From positions 1-32,515 of the IMG/VR virus record IMGVR_UViG_3300030109_002019: DNA of 32,515 nt; one strand, 5' to 3'. A program made the position numbers and the translations under genes. The notes beneath the pieces are model-generated. The model was not told where the DNA came from, did not search any database, and saw only the letters and a program-made list of their open reading frames with translations. The stretch is from a virus. Shown piece after piece: positions 1 to 8,170 of this stretch; the first letter of the stretch is position 1; every line of letters starts with the position of its first letter.

Positions 1-92
1 GGGTTGACCCCAGCTAACCAGTTTCTACCATCCCTACTGGCTAGTAACCCTATTTGTGCCTTTTCTGTTGATATTGGACCATCCTCAATAAT
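1..92. repeat. Terminal direct repeat, left copy
   Basis: Positions 1-92 match 32424-32515 at 88 of 92 bases; the first 52 bases are identical. The mismatches are at 53, 60, 64 and 80. Both copies are read in the same minus-strand frame and encode nearly the same peptide, around LLASRDGRNWLAGVN. This fits the overlapping ends of a circularly permuted assembly better than a fixed short terminal repeat, because the ends fall in the middle of a gene. Confidence 0.9.
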
Positions 93-287
93 TTCTTCAT
101 TAAAACCTTCCGGGGCTAGTGGATAGTAACTGTAAGTATCATTCTTCGTTAGGTAACTTGCGACCAAAGGTCCATCATCTGTCTCAGTTGTAAAAGGATA
201 ATTATATTGACCTAGATCACCCCAATTCCAACCATACTTCTTGTCTTTTGGAGTTTGTCCTGCAAAATAATTTATTGTGCTAGCCAT
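1..287 (-). CDS. Virion protein, N-terminal part, cut by the left edge
   Basis: The first 95 codons of a gene that runs off the left edge. The ATG at 287 lies inside the stop of the upstream gene (ATGGCTAG, 8-nt overlap), which fixes the start. The protein opens MASTINYFAGQTPK, is rich in Tyr, Asp and Gly, and has no membrane segment or signal peptide. Its last 30 residues are repeated, with four substitutions, at the start of the open frame at the right edge. If the molecule is circular, this is the N-terminus of the protein at 31406-32515, giving about 434 residues. It lies among tail and internal virion genes, so a structural role is likely. I do not recognise a named family. Confidence 0.75.
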   Translation of the reverse strand, partial: MASTINYFAGQTPKDKKYGWNWGDLGQYNYPFTTETDDGPLVASYLTKNDTYSYYPLAPEGFNEEIIEDGPISTEKAQIGLLASRDGRNWLAGVN

Positions 288-609
288 GAAAAGTAATCCT
301 ATAAGTCTTATCTGTATTTGAGTTGTTAGCGTGAGATATTGTTACTTGGTTGTTAACTCGCCCACTTTCTGAAACATACATTGTGTCAACAATAGCTGCT
401 GCGTTAGAAGTTGTAGGACTCCAATGTAGTGCTGTCTCTAGTCCAATTCTTGCGTCTGTAAAAGTTGTAGAAGATGCGTTGGCAGCTAAAGTCCATAATG
501 CTGTATTATTTAACTTGCCTTGCATAACCCTACGGGAAAATTCCAATACGTCCCTTAGAAATAAAGGTGTATTAGCTGTTGATGCGGTAATACCAGGAAA
601 TTCACTCAT
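280..609 (-). CDS. Small beta-rich virion protein
   Basis: A 109-residue protein rich in Thr, Ser, Asn and Ala. It has the pattern common in small phage structural proteins: LWTLAANASSTTFTDARIG, then HWSPTTSNAAA, then a beta-strand C-terminus (NNQVTISHANNSNTDKTYRI). Proteins of this type occur beside tail genes in many phages and are probably capsid decoration or tail-surface proteins; no exact role is established from sequence. The ATG overlaps the previous stop as TAATG, and its own stop overlaps the next start, so it is translationally coupled on both sides. Confidence 0.75.
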   Translation of the reverse strand: MSEFPGITASTANTPLFLRDVLEFSRRVMQGKLNNTALWTLAANASSTTFTDARIGLETALHWSPTTSNAAAIVDTMYVSESGRVNNQVTISHANNSNTDKTYRITFHG

Positions 610-1535
610 TAATTGCTCTGTGGGTAATATCCAAACTCATTAAAATCGTTACCATCTGAAAAAATATCTTTAACTTTTACTTTTTTTGACAACACCTTAC
701 CAGCGTCAACGCCTTTTAGTCCGTAACCGCTTGCCCCATGTAATTCAGCATATTTTTTACTTAACGAAACAAAATCACCTTCATTAATAGTTGTAATATT
801 ACTATCGTTAGGCACAGCCCTGTAAATAGTAATTTCTGAGTTTGGGTTGTTTTTTGCCGTTAATATTGCATTGTAGGACTCTCTGGTTGCTGCGCCGTAT
901 TCGCCAGACCCTCCCCCATAGTAATTAAAACCTTGTGGCGAATAAACATCATCAGGCCACATTTCAGTGCCAACTGACTTTCCTGTTAAATCATCTAATC
1001 TTGCTGCCCCGTCTTTGGGCGATAAAGGTTGGTGTGCCATCCTATAGTCAGTTCCAAAACGCTGTGCGTTCGCTTCGGCTCTTAGTTTCTCAGTGGCTAA
1101 TTTTTTTTCTGCCGCTTTTCTTGCATCTACATAATCTCGCCACCCATCGGCTGTATCCCAATCTTTCTCTGCATAAGGTGTCCCAGATTTGAATTTATCA
1201 GGATTTAATTTTTCATATAAAGGAGCGCCTTTAATTGAGCCAACGCCTTCTTTTACACCTTCTTTAACACCAGCAACTGTTCCCGGTAAAAACATCATCG
1301 GGATTGCAGAAGTAGCCATCCCCAAACTGCTTAACGCTGGACCATAACTTCCAGATTGAATCAAGGGGACTATTTGCTTGGCATCTTTAACCATACCAGC
1401 AATGTCAGCTTGTGGACCAATTACTTCGGGTAAAACTGTAAAAAGATTAGCCAACCCTTTTTCAGATGGTACGTTTAATCCCAGCCTACGCATAACCTCC
1501 AGAGGGCCGGGGAGTCTTGTAAAATAATCAGCCAT
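609..1535 (-). CDS. Virion-associated protein with ADP-ribosyltransferase-like C-terminus
   Basis: 308 residues. Residues 1-110 form a head with hydrophobic Gly/Ala-rich stretches (about 65-100). A charged Lys/Ala/Glu helix follows at about 135-160. The C-terminal third (about 225-308) carries the order seen in R-S-E class ADP-ribosyltransferases: ITIYRAVP with R239, GDFVSLSKKYAELHG with S257 and S259, and DGNDFNEFGYYP with E300. The family transfers ADP-ribose from NAD to a protein or nucleic acid; activity here is inferred only from motif order and spacing. It sits between the gp10-like tail gene and small virion genes, with TAATG overlaps on both sides, so it is probably made late and may be packaged and injected. 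The alternative is a structural protein with a chance resemblance. Confidence 0.65.
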   Translation of the reverse strand: MADYFTRLPGPLEVMRRLGLNVPSEKGLANLFTVLPEVIGPQADIAGMVKDAKQIVPLIQSGSYGPALSSLGMATSAIPMMFLPGTVAGVKEGVKEGVGSIKGAPLYEKLNPDKFKSGTPYAEKDWDTADGWRDYVDARKAAEKKLATEKLRAEANAQRFGTDYRMAHQPLSPKDGAARLDDLTGKSVGTEMWPDDVYSPQGFNYYGGGSGEYGAATRESYNAILTAKNNPNSEITIYRAVPNDSNITTINEGDFVSLSKKYAELHGASGYGLKGVDAGKVLSKKVKVKDIFSDGNDFNEFGYYPQSN

Positions 1536-3025
1536 TACGCAGTTCCGTCAGCGGTTACGTCAGCATCTACTCCTTGTGCGTGTGTCCAAGTTGCGTTAGC
1601 AGCTATGTTAACTTGCGCTCTGGCGTATCTTGATGAAGTTGTAAAATGCGCCTGACCATCTGAATCTATACTGGAAGCTGACCCCGTTGAAATTGAGCCA
1701 CCAACGTCATCTCTGGTTTTTAGGGCCACTGTGACATGGGAGTTGTTAGATACGTCTATATAAGGCCGTATGCCGTCTATAAGCACCCTTTCACCGCCAC
1801 CTATCTCCTGACTTTCAATTGTCGCAGCAAGATTGTTACCAGAGAAGGTAGCGTTCTTTTTATCTGTATCAAAAACCGCCAACACTTCCTTGCCGCCCGT
1901 CCAAATACGGGAATCGAGCGAATAGGGTAGTGCATCAAGATTACCGACATCATTTAACCCCTCCAATGTGTAGCCTTGCGTTAAATCCGTAAATAATACT
2001 TGTGAATTAAATTCAGCTTCAGACCACTCACCTAATGACCAGTTGTAAATTAAAGCCTTTGTAGCATTTGACGTTGAACTTGATGGGTAAGTCCACATAA
2101 CAACTTTATTTATAGGGTCAGAAGCACCCCAAACTAAATGAGGGTAATCTTGTTGGAATCTTGAAAAGAAAGTCTTATCAACCTTCTGATCTCCGATGGG
2201 TATAGAGTCCTGTCCGTTAAACTGATAAAATCCATCATTAGCTAAATAAAAACACGCATCCCCAATATTTACTACTGAGCGTGGTGCTATAGTACCTCTT
2301 GCTCGTTCAACTTCGTAAAATTCAAATACTGTAGGGGGTCCAGCGTAAACAATACGATAAACTGCGTTATCCATAAAAACAACGCCATCTGTACCGCCTA
2401 CCGCCCCTGTAATAGATTGCACCCAACCACCTGATGGTAAATCTTGCCTGTCAGATTGTTTACTGGCAGCGTCAGAGCTTCCAATAACAGGCCAATCTGT
2501 TGGGTCATTAATAGCACACCACCAAACCCTGTTTGCCACAACACCATCACTTGCATCATATGTATTTCCAACCATGATAAAATCTTTTATCTGGGATATA
2601 TGTCTGGCTCTAGGCGCAGCAGCAGCTAAGTCGGCAAATACACTTGAAGTCCCCATAACGAAACTTTGTATATTTGTCCCATGCCCACTTACACCCATAA
2701 TTCTTTCGCCAAATTTAGCAAATTGCCAAGAATCATCATCTGCTACAGAAGGAGTAGTTGATCCCGTTACTGAAGCATAAGTTGAAGATGTTAATTTATA
2801 TAATTTGCTTTTATCGCCAGCAAACGAAAAAACATCACCAGATGAATCCCTAAAAGCAGCAGCACCTAAACAATTATTGTCTATGGCGTTGGTTAGTGCC
2901 GTAACTGTGCCAAGAGGTGCATATGAGTTTTTGGTTCTTGGTATTACATTCTTTGCAACAGTAGAAAACGTACCACCAGCATCTAAATCAGGTTGATCGG
3001 GGGCGAACTCCCCAAAAGGAATCAT
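1535..3025 (-). CDS. Tail hub / DNA stabilization protein, P22 gp10-like
   Basis: 496 residues, close to the size of P22 gp10 (472). The N-terminus (MIPFGEFAPDQPDLDAGGTF) and the sequence of NVIPRTKNSYAPLG, VWWCAINDPTDWP, GDACFYLANDGFYQFNG and YNWSLGEWSEAEF blocks are typical of tail-accessory proteins that close the portal and bind the tail needle or fibres. No signal peptide or membrane segment. The start overlaps the adaptor gene stop as ATGA. Position right after the adaptor gene matches P22 gene order (gp4, gp10). Assignment rests on context, length and pattern rather than a diagnostic motif. Confidence 0.75.
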   Translation of the reverse strand: MIPFGEFAPDQPDLDAGGTFSTVAKNVIPRTKNSYAPLGTVTALTNAIDNNCLGAAAFRDSSGDVFSFAGDKSKLYKLTSSTYASVTGSTTPSVADDDSWQFAKFGERIMGVSGHGTNIQSFVMGTSSVFADLAAAAPRARHISQIKDFIMVGNTYDASDGVVANRVWWCAINDPTDWPVIGSSDAASKQSDRQDLPSGGWVQSITGAVGGTDGVVFMDNAVYRIVYAGPPTVFEFYEVERARGTIAPRSVVNIGDACFYLANDGFYQFNGQDSIPIGDQKVDKTFFSRFQQDYPHLVWGASDPINKVVMWTYPSSSTSNATKALIYNWSLGEWSEAEFNSQVLFTDLTQGYTLEGLNDVGNLDALPYSLDSRIWTGGKEVLAVFDTDKKNATFSGNNLAATIESQEIGGGERVLIDGIRPYIDVSNNSHVTVALKTRDDVGGSISTGSASSIDSDGQAHFTTSSRYARAQVNIAANATWTHAQGVDADVTADGTA

Positions 3026-3672
3026 AGATGTGAATCCGTACTTACATTATAACGCCTTTCGCTACCAAGCGTTGCATCGTGTCTCATTCGTACCCTACCT
3101 TGTGTTTTTGAGTTAAGGCGGTTGATTTCTTCTATAATTTCATCCCTAAGTGGCTTGTATATCGCCATTCGCTTATCAGCTTGCCTTGACGTGGCAGCTT
3201 CAAAACATGAGGCATATAAATACGCATCTGGGTAATTTGTCAGTAGCCAGTTTGTGCCGTCTGAAGTTAAATTATTTGCCTTATAGTAAACCGCTTTTAA
3301 TGTATAGTTTTGGTCGGCAGGTCTTTCAAATTCATATACTGTCGCACCAACCCTATATAACGCTGGCTTGCCAGAACTCGATTGCCCCCAGTAGGTTAAA
3401 TCTTTGTCTGTAGCCATTGATAATTGAGTTAAATCGCTTGTGTGAAACAAGTCAATATCGCTTAAAAAGCCTGTTGGCAAAGACGCAGTAGAATTAGACG
3501 AACTTAGAGACACGTTGGCCGTAGCCCTCATCTGGTGTGTCCTCAAGCGTCTATTTAACACCGCTTCTCCCCGTAATATAAAATCAGCTAAACCATTGAC
3601 AAAGCCAGAATCATTACGAGAAAACTCTGATAAAATAGCATCTTTAAGATTGTCGTAATTTGCTAAAGCCAT
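3022..3672 (-). CDS. Head-tail adaptor protein, gp4/gp6-like
   Basis: 216 residues. The N-terminal helix pair (NYDNLKDAILSEFSRNDSGF, then FILRGEAVLNRRLRTHQMR) and the middle ASLPTGFLSDIDLF stretch fit the phage adaptor family that attaches below the portal ring and starts the tail. Residues 150-190 form a helical segment (DAYLYASCFEAATSR). The ATG at 3672 directly follows the stop of the upstream 44-residue gene (TAGATG). Order in the operon (capsid, small Lys-rich protein, adaptor, gp10-like) supports the assignment. Confidence 0.75.
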   Translation of the reverse strand: MALANYDNLKDAILSEFSRNDSGFVNGLADFILRGEAVLNRRLRTHQMRATANVSLSSSNSTASLPTGFLSDIDLFHTSDLTQLSMATDKDLTYWGQSSSGKPALYRVGATVYEFERPADQNYTLKAVYYKANNLTSDGTNWLLTNYPDAYLYASCFEAATSRQADKRMAIYKPLRDEIIEEINRLNSKTQGRVRMRHDATLGSERRYNVSTDSHL

Positions 3673-3807
3673 CTATTTTTTCTTCGAAGTTTTCTTTTTA
3701 CCAGCTTCTTGAGGGCTGTCTTTCCATCCCTTCGGAATGTCTTTTTCGTCCTCAAATAGCTTAGAAACTATTTCGCCTTTTTCTGTTTTGTATTTCCAAA
3801 TAGCCAT
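3673..3807 (-). CDS. Small Lys-rich protein between capsid and adaptor genes
   Basis: A 44-residue protein: MAIWKYKTEKGEIVSKLFED at the start, a DIPKGWKDSP block, then a Lys/Ser tail (GKKKTSKKK). A strong AGGAGG ribosome site lies just upstream of the ATG at 3807. The stop abuts the adaptor start as TAGATG. The EDEKDIPKGWKDSPQEA pattern is frequent in small proteins next to capsid genes in marine phages. The function is unknown; its position suggests a head-completion or DNA-contact role. Confidence 0.8.
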   Translation of the reverse strand: MAIWKYKTEKGEIVSKLFEDEKDIPKGWKDSPQEAGKKKTSKKK

Positions 3808-3818
3808 CCTGTCCTCCT

Positions 3819-3852
3819 AAAAAGGGTAGGGGGAAAGCCGAAGCCCTCCCCC
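3819..3852 (-). terminator. Terminator-like hairpin with UUCG loop behind the capsid gene
   Basis: In the minus-strand RNA, 3852-3843 (GGGGGAGGGC) pairs with 3838-3829 (GCUUUCCCCC) through eight Watson-Crick pairs and two G-U pairs, closed by a UUCG tetraloop on a C-G pair. A run of five U follows at 3823-3819 after a five-base gap. It lies directly after the major capsid stop. Partial termination here would give more capsid mRNA than downstream tail mRNA. The G-U pairs make the fold much better on the transcribed strand than on the other. Confidence 0.65.
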
Positions 3853-3863
3853 CAAGGTGGGTG

Positions 3864-5084
3864 TTAGTTCATCTGTATTCGACAAGCCAACTCTGGACGT
3901 ATGGCTTTATAACCATACAGGACATCAATTCGAGTTGGGAAAGTATCAGCACTAATGCTGTAGTCTCTCACAATTCTCATTGAAATGCCGTCCATAACTT
4001 CTCGTGCAGCAAAATCTACGCCTTTAGGCATTACAAGGTCAGCAGTTGCAAAGCAGAAAGCGTCTTTGTGATATGCAAGGGAAACGCCATAATCGGCACT
4101 AGCCCCAATATCAGTTGATTGGTCACTTTCGTTTTTATGCAAAGCTGCGTTGTTAGCTGGCATAGCACTTACATTTTGTTTCGCTCCAGAACTATGAAGG
4201 GCTGGGGAGAAAGCAATTGTAGTGGCAGAAGTTCCAGAGTTTGCAGTAACAGTAAACTCTTTCAACTTCGTGCTTGTTGCCTTAGTCTCAGGATGTACAG
4301 CATAGACACCAGCAAAATAGAAAATATCTCCTATTAAGAATGTGCCAGCACCAGTATCAACTGTAATTGAAGTAGAACCTTCAGCGATAGTTCCACTGTC
4401 ATTTACGAGATAATCTGCTGTTCCATCATCTGTACCCGTGGTGTGTTGAGGCCACATTGAGTTTTCCATAATTTCGGAAAACCCAAATGTGTTAGAAGCA
4501 ACACGACCTTCCTTGTAGTTTTTGCCTAGATTGTTTCGGTCATTGTATAGACCTTTCAAGGCTTCAACCAAATCAAGGTTATCTTGGGTGTTAAGGTTTA
4601 GACAACGCTGGTCATATGGAGCCAAGTTGTCTGTTAAGACTTTAGAAGCAGTCAATACATCACTTGATGTAATGGTTGCGCCAACGTCTGTAACGTGGTT
4701 GTAAACATCCTTATACATGGACATTGCGTCAGACTCAATATTGGCAGCCAAAACGCTCATTGCTGGCTCTAGTATTCTTTGACCAAAGTCATCAATATCC
4801 AATGTTAAATCATCGGAAGTCCAAGTAGTATCGACACCCTTTTGGGTGGCAACTTGAAGTGTTACAGAACTTTCAGACACATCTTGCGAAGAAAGTGCAG
4901 CACCGCTTCTAACAGTGTATTGGTTGGGAAGTCTGATTTTCAAACTATCGCCAATCTTTGCACCGCTTTTTCCAAAAGATGAATCATAGGAGCGATTAAT
5001 CGTTCCAACAAAATTTAACTTCTGGTGCAGAATACGGAGGGCTTCTCTCGTAACTGCGGTAGGTGTTAAGTTTGTATTAGCCAT
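3864..5084 (-). CDS. Major capsid protein, P22 coat (gp5) type
   Basis: 406 residues, close to P22 coat (430). The N-terminus (MANTNLTPTAVTREALRILH), then NFVGTINRSYDSSFGKSGAKIGDSLKI-type region and the RLPNQYTVRSGAALSSQDV and TTWTSDDLTLDIDDFGQRI blocks, are the recognisable features of the P22 coat family with its HK97 fold. A middle insertion of about 120 residues (about 215-335) is Gly/Thr/Asp-rich, in the place of the surface-exposed I-domain. It forms the icosahedral shell. The ATG is two bases after the scaffold stop, with GAGG inside the scaffold end. A strong hairpin follows the stop. Confidence 0.93.
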   Translation of the reverse strand: MANTNLTPTAVTREALRILHQKLNFVGTINRSYDSSFGKSGAKIGDSLKIRLPNQYTVRSGAALSSQDVSESSVTLQVATQKGVDTTWTSDDLTLDIDDFGQRILEPAMSVLAANIESDAMSMYKDVYNHVTDVGATITSSDVLTASKVLTDNLAPYDQRCLNLNTQDNLDLVEALKGLYNDRNNLGKNYKEGRVASNTFGFSEIMENSMWPQHTTGTDDGTADYLVNDSGTIAEGSTSITVDTGAGTFLIGDIFYFAGVYAVHPETKATSTKLKEFTVTANSGTSATTIAFSPALHSSGAKQNVSAMPANNAALHKNESDQSTDIGASADYGVSLAYHKDAFCFATADLVMPKGVDFAAREVMDGISMRIVRDYSISADTFPTRIDVLYGYKAIRPELACRIQMN

Positions 5085-5085
5085 T

Positions 5086-5970
5086 TTATCCTCGTTTAGC
5101 TATTTGAGCATTCCGTCTCTTTAACCATTCTTCCGTACTAAGACTATCGTTTAAGCCACGATTAGCAACTTTCTTAGGTTTAACTCTTGTAGCCTGTGGG
5201 ATAGGCTCTTTAGATTTTTTGGTCTTTTTGACAGTTTGCTTCTGTTGAAGTTCATCAAATAGTCTGGCTTTATTAAGAATGTTAATTAAAACAGGGTCAT
5301 AATTTGTGCCAGCTAATTGCTGTTCGTTTAAACCGCTTTTTACCCCAAAATCAAAAACGGCTCTTTCGGTATCAGCGTTCCAGTTCGGGACTATCTTTTC
5401 AACTTTTGACCGATTTGCCTCAACTACCCGTGCCGTTTCCGTGTGGGCTTTTTGTTGAGATTCGGTTTGAAGTGAACTTAGCCTATCCGTAGCCTGTTGT
5501 CGCTGTTCCCGTAATTGATTCAACTGTATTTGCGCTTGTTGCGCTGCGTTAGGGTCTTGGGTTGCCCATGTATTCCAATCTATCTCGTTAAATTGAGCTA
5601 GCTGTTGGTCTATAACGCCTAATTGAGTGTAAGCCTCAGTGTGAGCAGTCTGCAACTGAATAGCCTCTTGGAAACGGGTTCTATCCAAATCCAAATCTTT
5701 CCGTTGTTCTGCGATTTCCTGAGTCTTAGTAGTGTAGTCACTTTGACGCATAATTGCGTCTTTAAGTTCGGGGGGGATATTATATTCTTTTCCCTCAAAC
5801 TCAACAATCTGTAAATCTTCTACGGCTTCTGGCTGTTCTTCCGAATCTTCTTCCGAATCCTCATCCGTATTTTGATCAACTTCCTGTTCAGTAGATTCCT
5901 CAATTTCTTCTTCGGCTTCTACTTCTACTTCTTCTTCAACGATTCCTTCATCAGGTTGTTCGTCTTCCAT
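5086..5970 (-). CDS. Scaffolding protein
   Basis: 294 residues. Residues 1-50 are almost pure Glu/Asp (EEEVEVEAEEEIEES). The middle is a long Gln/Glu/Arg coiled-coil region (about 75-190). The C-terminus is basic (KKTKKSKEP, KPKKVANRG) and ends in a short helix, STEEWLKRRNAQIAKRG. An acidic head, helical body and basic C-terminal helix are typical of scaffolds that bind coat protein through the C-terminus during procapsid assembly and then leave. Its place between portal and coat genes matches P22 (gp1, gp8, gp5). An AGAGGT ribosome site precedes the ATG. Confidence 0.88.
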   Translation of the reverse strand: MEDEQPDEGIVEEEVEVEAEEEIEESTEQEVDQNTDEDSEEDSEEQPEAVEDLQIVEFEGKEYNIPPELKDAIMRQSDYTTKTQEIAEQRKDLDLDRTRFQEAIQLQTAHTEAYTQLGVIDQQLAQFNEIDWNTWATQDPNAAQQAQIQLNQLREQRQQATDRLSSLQTESQQKAHTETARVVEANRSKVEKIVPNWNADTERAVFDFGVKSGLNEQQLAGTNYDPVLINILNKARLFDELQQKQTVKKTKKSKEPIPQATRVKPKKVANRGLNDSLSTEEWLKRRNAQIAKRG

Positions 5971-6015
5971 TATTACCTCTTTCCTAAAGTTACGACTCCC
6001 AGTTGGGTTGGTCGA

Positions 6016-7983
6016 TTACCCCCGAAAGGGATAATTTACGACAGGACTAAAACTTTGTGCCTGCGCTAAATCCTTTTGAATTTCTGCTTCCGCTTCCATG
6101 CGGTCTGTCTCAGCCTCGAATTGGTCAATACCTACCTTTTGCCTATCAAGATTTAATTTCTGTTGGTCTATAGCTATCTTGGCTGCTGCTTCCTGTTGAT
6201 CGGCTTCTAGCTGTCTAATTCTATCAACCGCCATCTGTAATTGCGCTACTAGGTTTGCTTTCTCTGGGTCTTCTGGCTGGCCTTGCGTTATTTTTTCTAA
6301 TCGCTTGGCTATTTCATCTGCCCCCGGCCAATCTAAATTCTTGGCAAATATATCCCCGATTATTGGGGCTGCTTCTGGAAATACTCTAAGCAACTCCATC
6401 ATCTGTGTCGCTGCTTCTTCACGTCTTGATGTAAAACTTGGACCTGACCTTACAACTAAATCATATTTACCTTTAGTTAAATCGTAAACACGGGCTTTCA
6501 TTTGACCCATTTCGTCCATTACAGGCTGACCTTGTTCGTCCATCATTGGGATAGGCTGATTTACCTGTACGTTTTCTGGTGTGTCGTCTTCACCTAAAAC
6601 CCTGACTATTCTTTCCCCAGAATACACATGAGGTATTAAATCTAAGATAATTTTTCCAGCGTGCTGTATAGCTCGGTTTAAATTATCTATAAAATGAAAC
6701 GTTGAGACATCACCCTCACGTTGTCTCGCCATGATTGCCCGTCCTGATGTCTCGTTCGATGGCGCTCCCATACTTGCATCAAACATACCCAGAACTTGTT
6801 TCATGTCGTCTGATGCGTTTAAAGCCTCTTGTAATGCCCCAGCAGGTGGACCAGCAAAAGGTTGCCTTTGTGGGGGTACATTTCCGTCATATTGTAAGTA
6901 TGGGTGGCTTTCTGTGTTAGCTGTTGCCCATTTATCACCATCTTCATCAAACGCCCCTACTGGACCAACAAACGGAGCTTTAGGTGCAAGTGCTACTAAT
7001 TCCGTTGATGCTGTTCTCCAATAGTTATATATCCTCTGTGGGTCTTTAGCATCCCGTATAAGAGATTTAAAATACCTTTTACCTTCAACCCAGTTTTCTT
7101 CGCCATAAACTGGTATAATTGGAATATACATTCCCGGCCAGTCTATTTCCTCTAATACTTCTTCGCCGTTTAAAGTATATCTTTTAACCTTCCATGATTT
7201 TACTATGCGGTTGTTTTCTACGAATACTTGTTGAACGTCAAAATAATCTTTCTGCTCCTCGTAAACGTCTTCATCTATTACTTCGCCGTTACTTAACAAT
7301 ACTATAGGCCGATCAACTTGCTCTCTCTTCCAATAGTCAACAACTCTAATTGAATCCTCACTATACCAATCTGACTCTTGGTCAACTTCATAATTGCCGT
7401 CCCAATCAATTTTTTTAGCGTCTGGGAACTCTTTTTCAAACTCTCCATGGGACATCATATCGGAAACAAAACCTACGTTCCAATCTGAACTATCGGCTGC
7501 GGTGCTTCTTGGGTCTCCGTAAACTGTAAATGGGTTCGCTACCCTTTTAATTAAAATATCTTGCTCAAAGGTATCATTGTAAGCGTGGTCTACATCAATT
7601 AGAAAGTAACCAAACCCTCCTGTTACCGCATCAATAAGGGCTGTGTCGTATGCCTCATCTGAGTTAGAACTTATTTGAATATTTCTTATAAGCCCGTTTA
7701 ATATCTCGGCACATTCTGGGTCTGCGTTATCGTCTACAGGGAACACTTTAATGCTCGGAGTGTTTTGCCTTGCATCGTTAGTAACCTGACGAATAAAAGC
7801 TGGCATACGATTAATAGTTAAAGTTGGTCTGCCTTCTCTAGCTCGTTTGCTTCTATCGGATTCATCCCACTGCTCACCCAATCTTGCAAAACGAATATCT
7901 TCAGACGCATTTTCCCTGTTTTCTTCCTCTGCTTCCTGTGCTGCTTCAAAGGCTTCTTTAGCTTCTTCTACAATGTCATTCAA
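6016..7983 (-). CDS. Portal protein, P22 gp1-like
   Basis: About 655 residues, near P22 portal length (725). Motifs include RFARLGEQWDESDRSKRAREGRPTLTINRM-type N-terminal region, the IRQVTNDARQNTPSIKVFPV block, VTGGFGYFLIDVDHAY, and a C-terminal helical Gln/Ala-rich stretch (about 590-650) that would form the barrel. It forms the dodecameric DNA gate, docks terminase and holds the tail. No ATG fits. TTG at 7983 is chosen because AAAGGA lies eight bases upstream and the upstream stop ends at 7985; another TTG six codons earlier (8001) would overlap that stop. The end is followed by a short gap before the scaffold gene. Confidence 0.9.
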   Translation of the reverse strand: MNDIVEEAKEAFEAAQEAEEENRENASEDIRFARLGEQWDESDRSKRAREGRPTLTINRMPAFIRQVTNDARQNTPSIKVFPVDDNADPECAEILNGLIRNIQISSNSDEAYDTALIDAVTGGFGYFLIDVDHAYNDTFEQDILIKRVANPFTVYGDPRSTAADSSDWNVGFVSDMMSHGEFEKEFPDAKKIDWDGNYEVDQESDWYSEDSIRVVDYWKREQVDRPIVLLSNGEVIDEDVYEEQKDYFDVQQVFVENNRIVKSWKVKRYTLNGEEVLEEIDWPGMYIPIIPVYGEENWVEGKRYFKSLIRDAKDPQRIYNYWRTASTELVALAPKAPFVGPVGAFDEDGDKWATANTESHPYLQYDGNVPPQRQPFAGPPAGALQEALNASDDMKQVLGMFDASMGAPSNETSGRAIMARQREGDVSTFHFIDNLNRAIQHAGKIILDLIPHVYSGERIVRVLGEDDTPENVQVNQPIPMMDEQGQPVMDEMGQMKARVYDLTKGKYDLVVRSGPSFTSRREEAATQMMELLRVFPEAAPIIGDIFAKNLDWPGADEIAKRLEKITQGQPEDPEKANLVAQLQMAVDRIRQLEADQQEAAAKIAIDQQKLNLDRQKVGIDQFEAETDRMEAEAEIQKDLAQAQSFSPVVNYPFRG

Positions 7984-7984
7984 T

Positions 7985-8170
7985 TTACATATCCTTTGCA
8001 ATACCCCAAGACTGATCGGGTACTTTTATTAATTCGCCGTTCCTATTATAAATAAGATGAGGCGTTGCAGTTATAGAAATTGTACGCTTTAATTTCTCAT
8101 CACTAATTCTGTTTTCGTAATAGACAGATAAAGGTGGTGATGGTGGAACTGGCGGTAATGGCTCAATCAT
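7985..8170 (-). CDS. Small protein between terminase and portal
   Basis: 61 residues. The first 14 are Pro-rich (MIEPLPPVPPSPPLS). The remainder, ISITATPHLIYNRNGELIKV, then PDQSWGIAKDM, looks like a compact beta-hairpin. It starts directly after the terminase stop and ends two bases before the chosen portal start. The C-terminal YNRNGELIKV segment resembles IYNKKGELIKV in the zinc-finger protein at 11215-11484, a local similarity within one genome. Function unknown. Confidence 0.7.
   Translation of the reverse strand: MIEPLPPVPPSPPLSVYYENRISDEKLKRTISITATPHLIYNRNGELIKVPDQSWGIAKDM

Noticed and set aside
350-643. Plus-strand open frame across the small virion genes
   Set aside because: Opposite strand to two coupled genes, no ribosome site, low-complexity composition.
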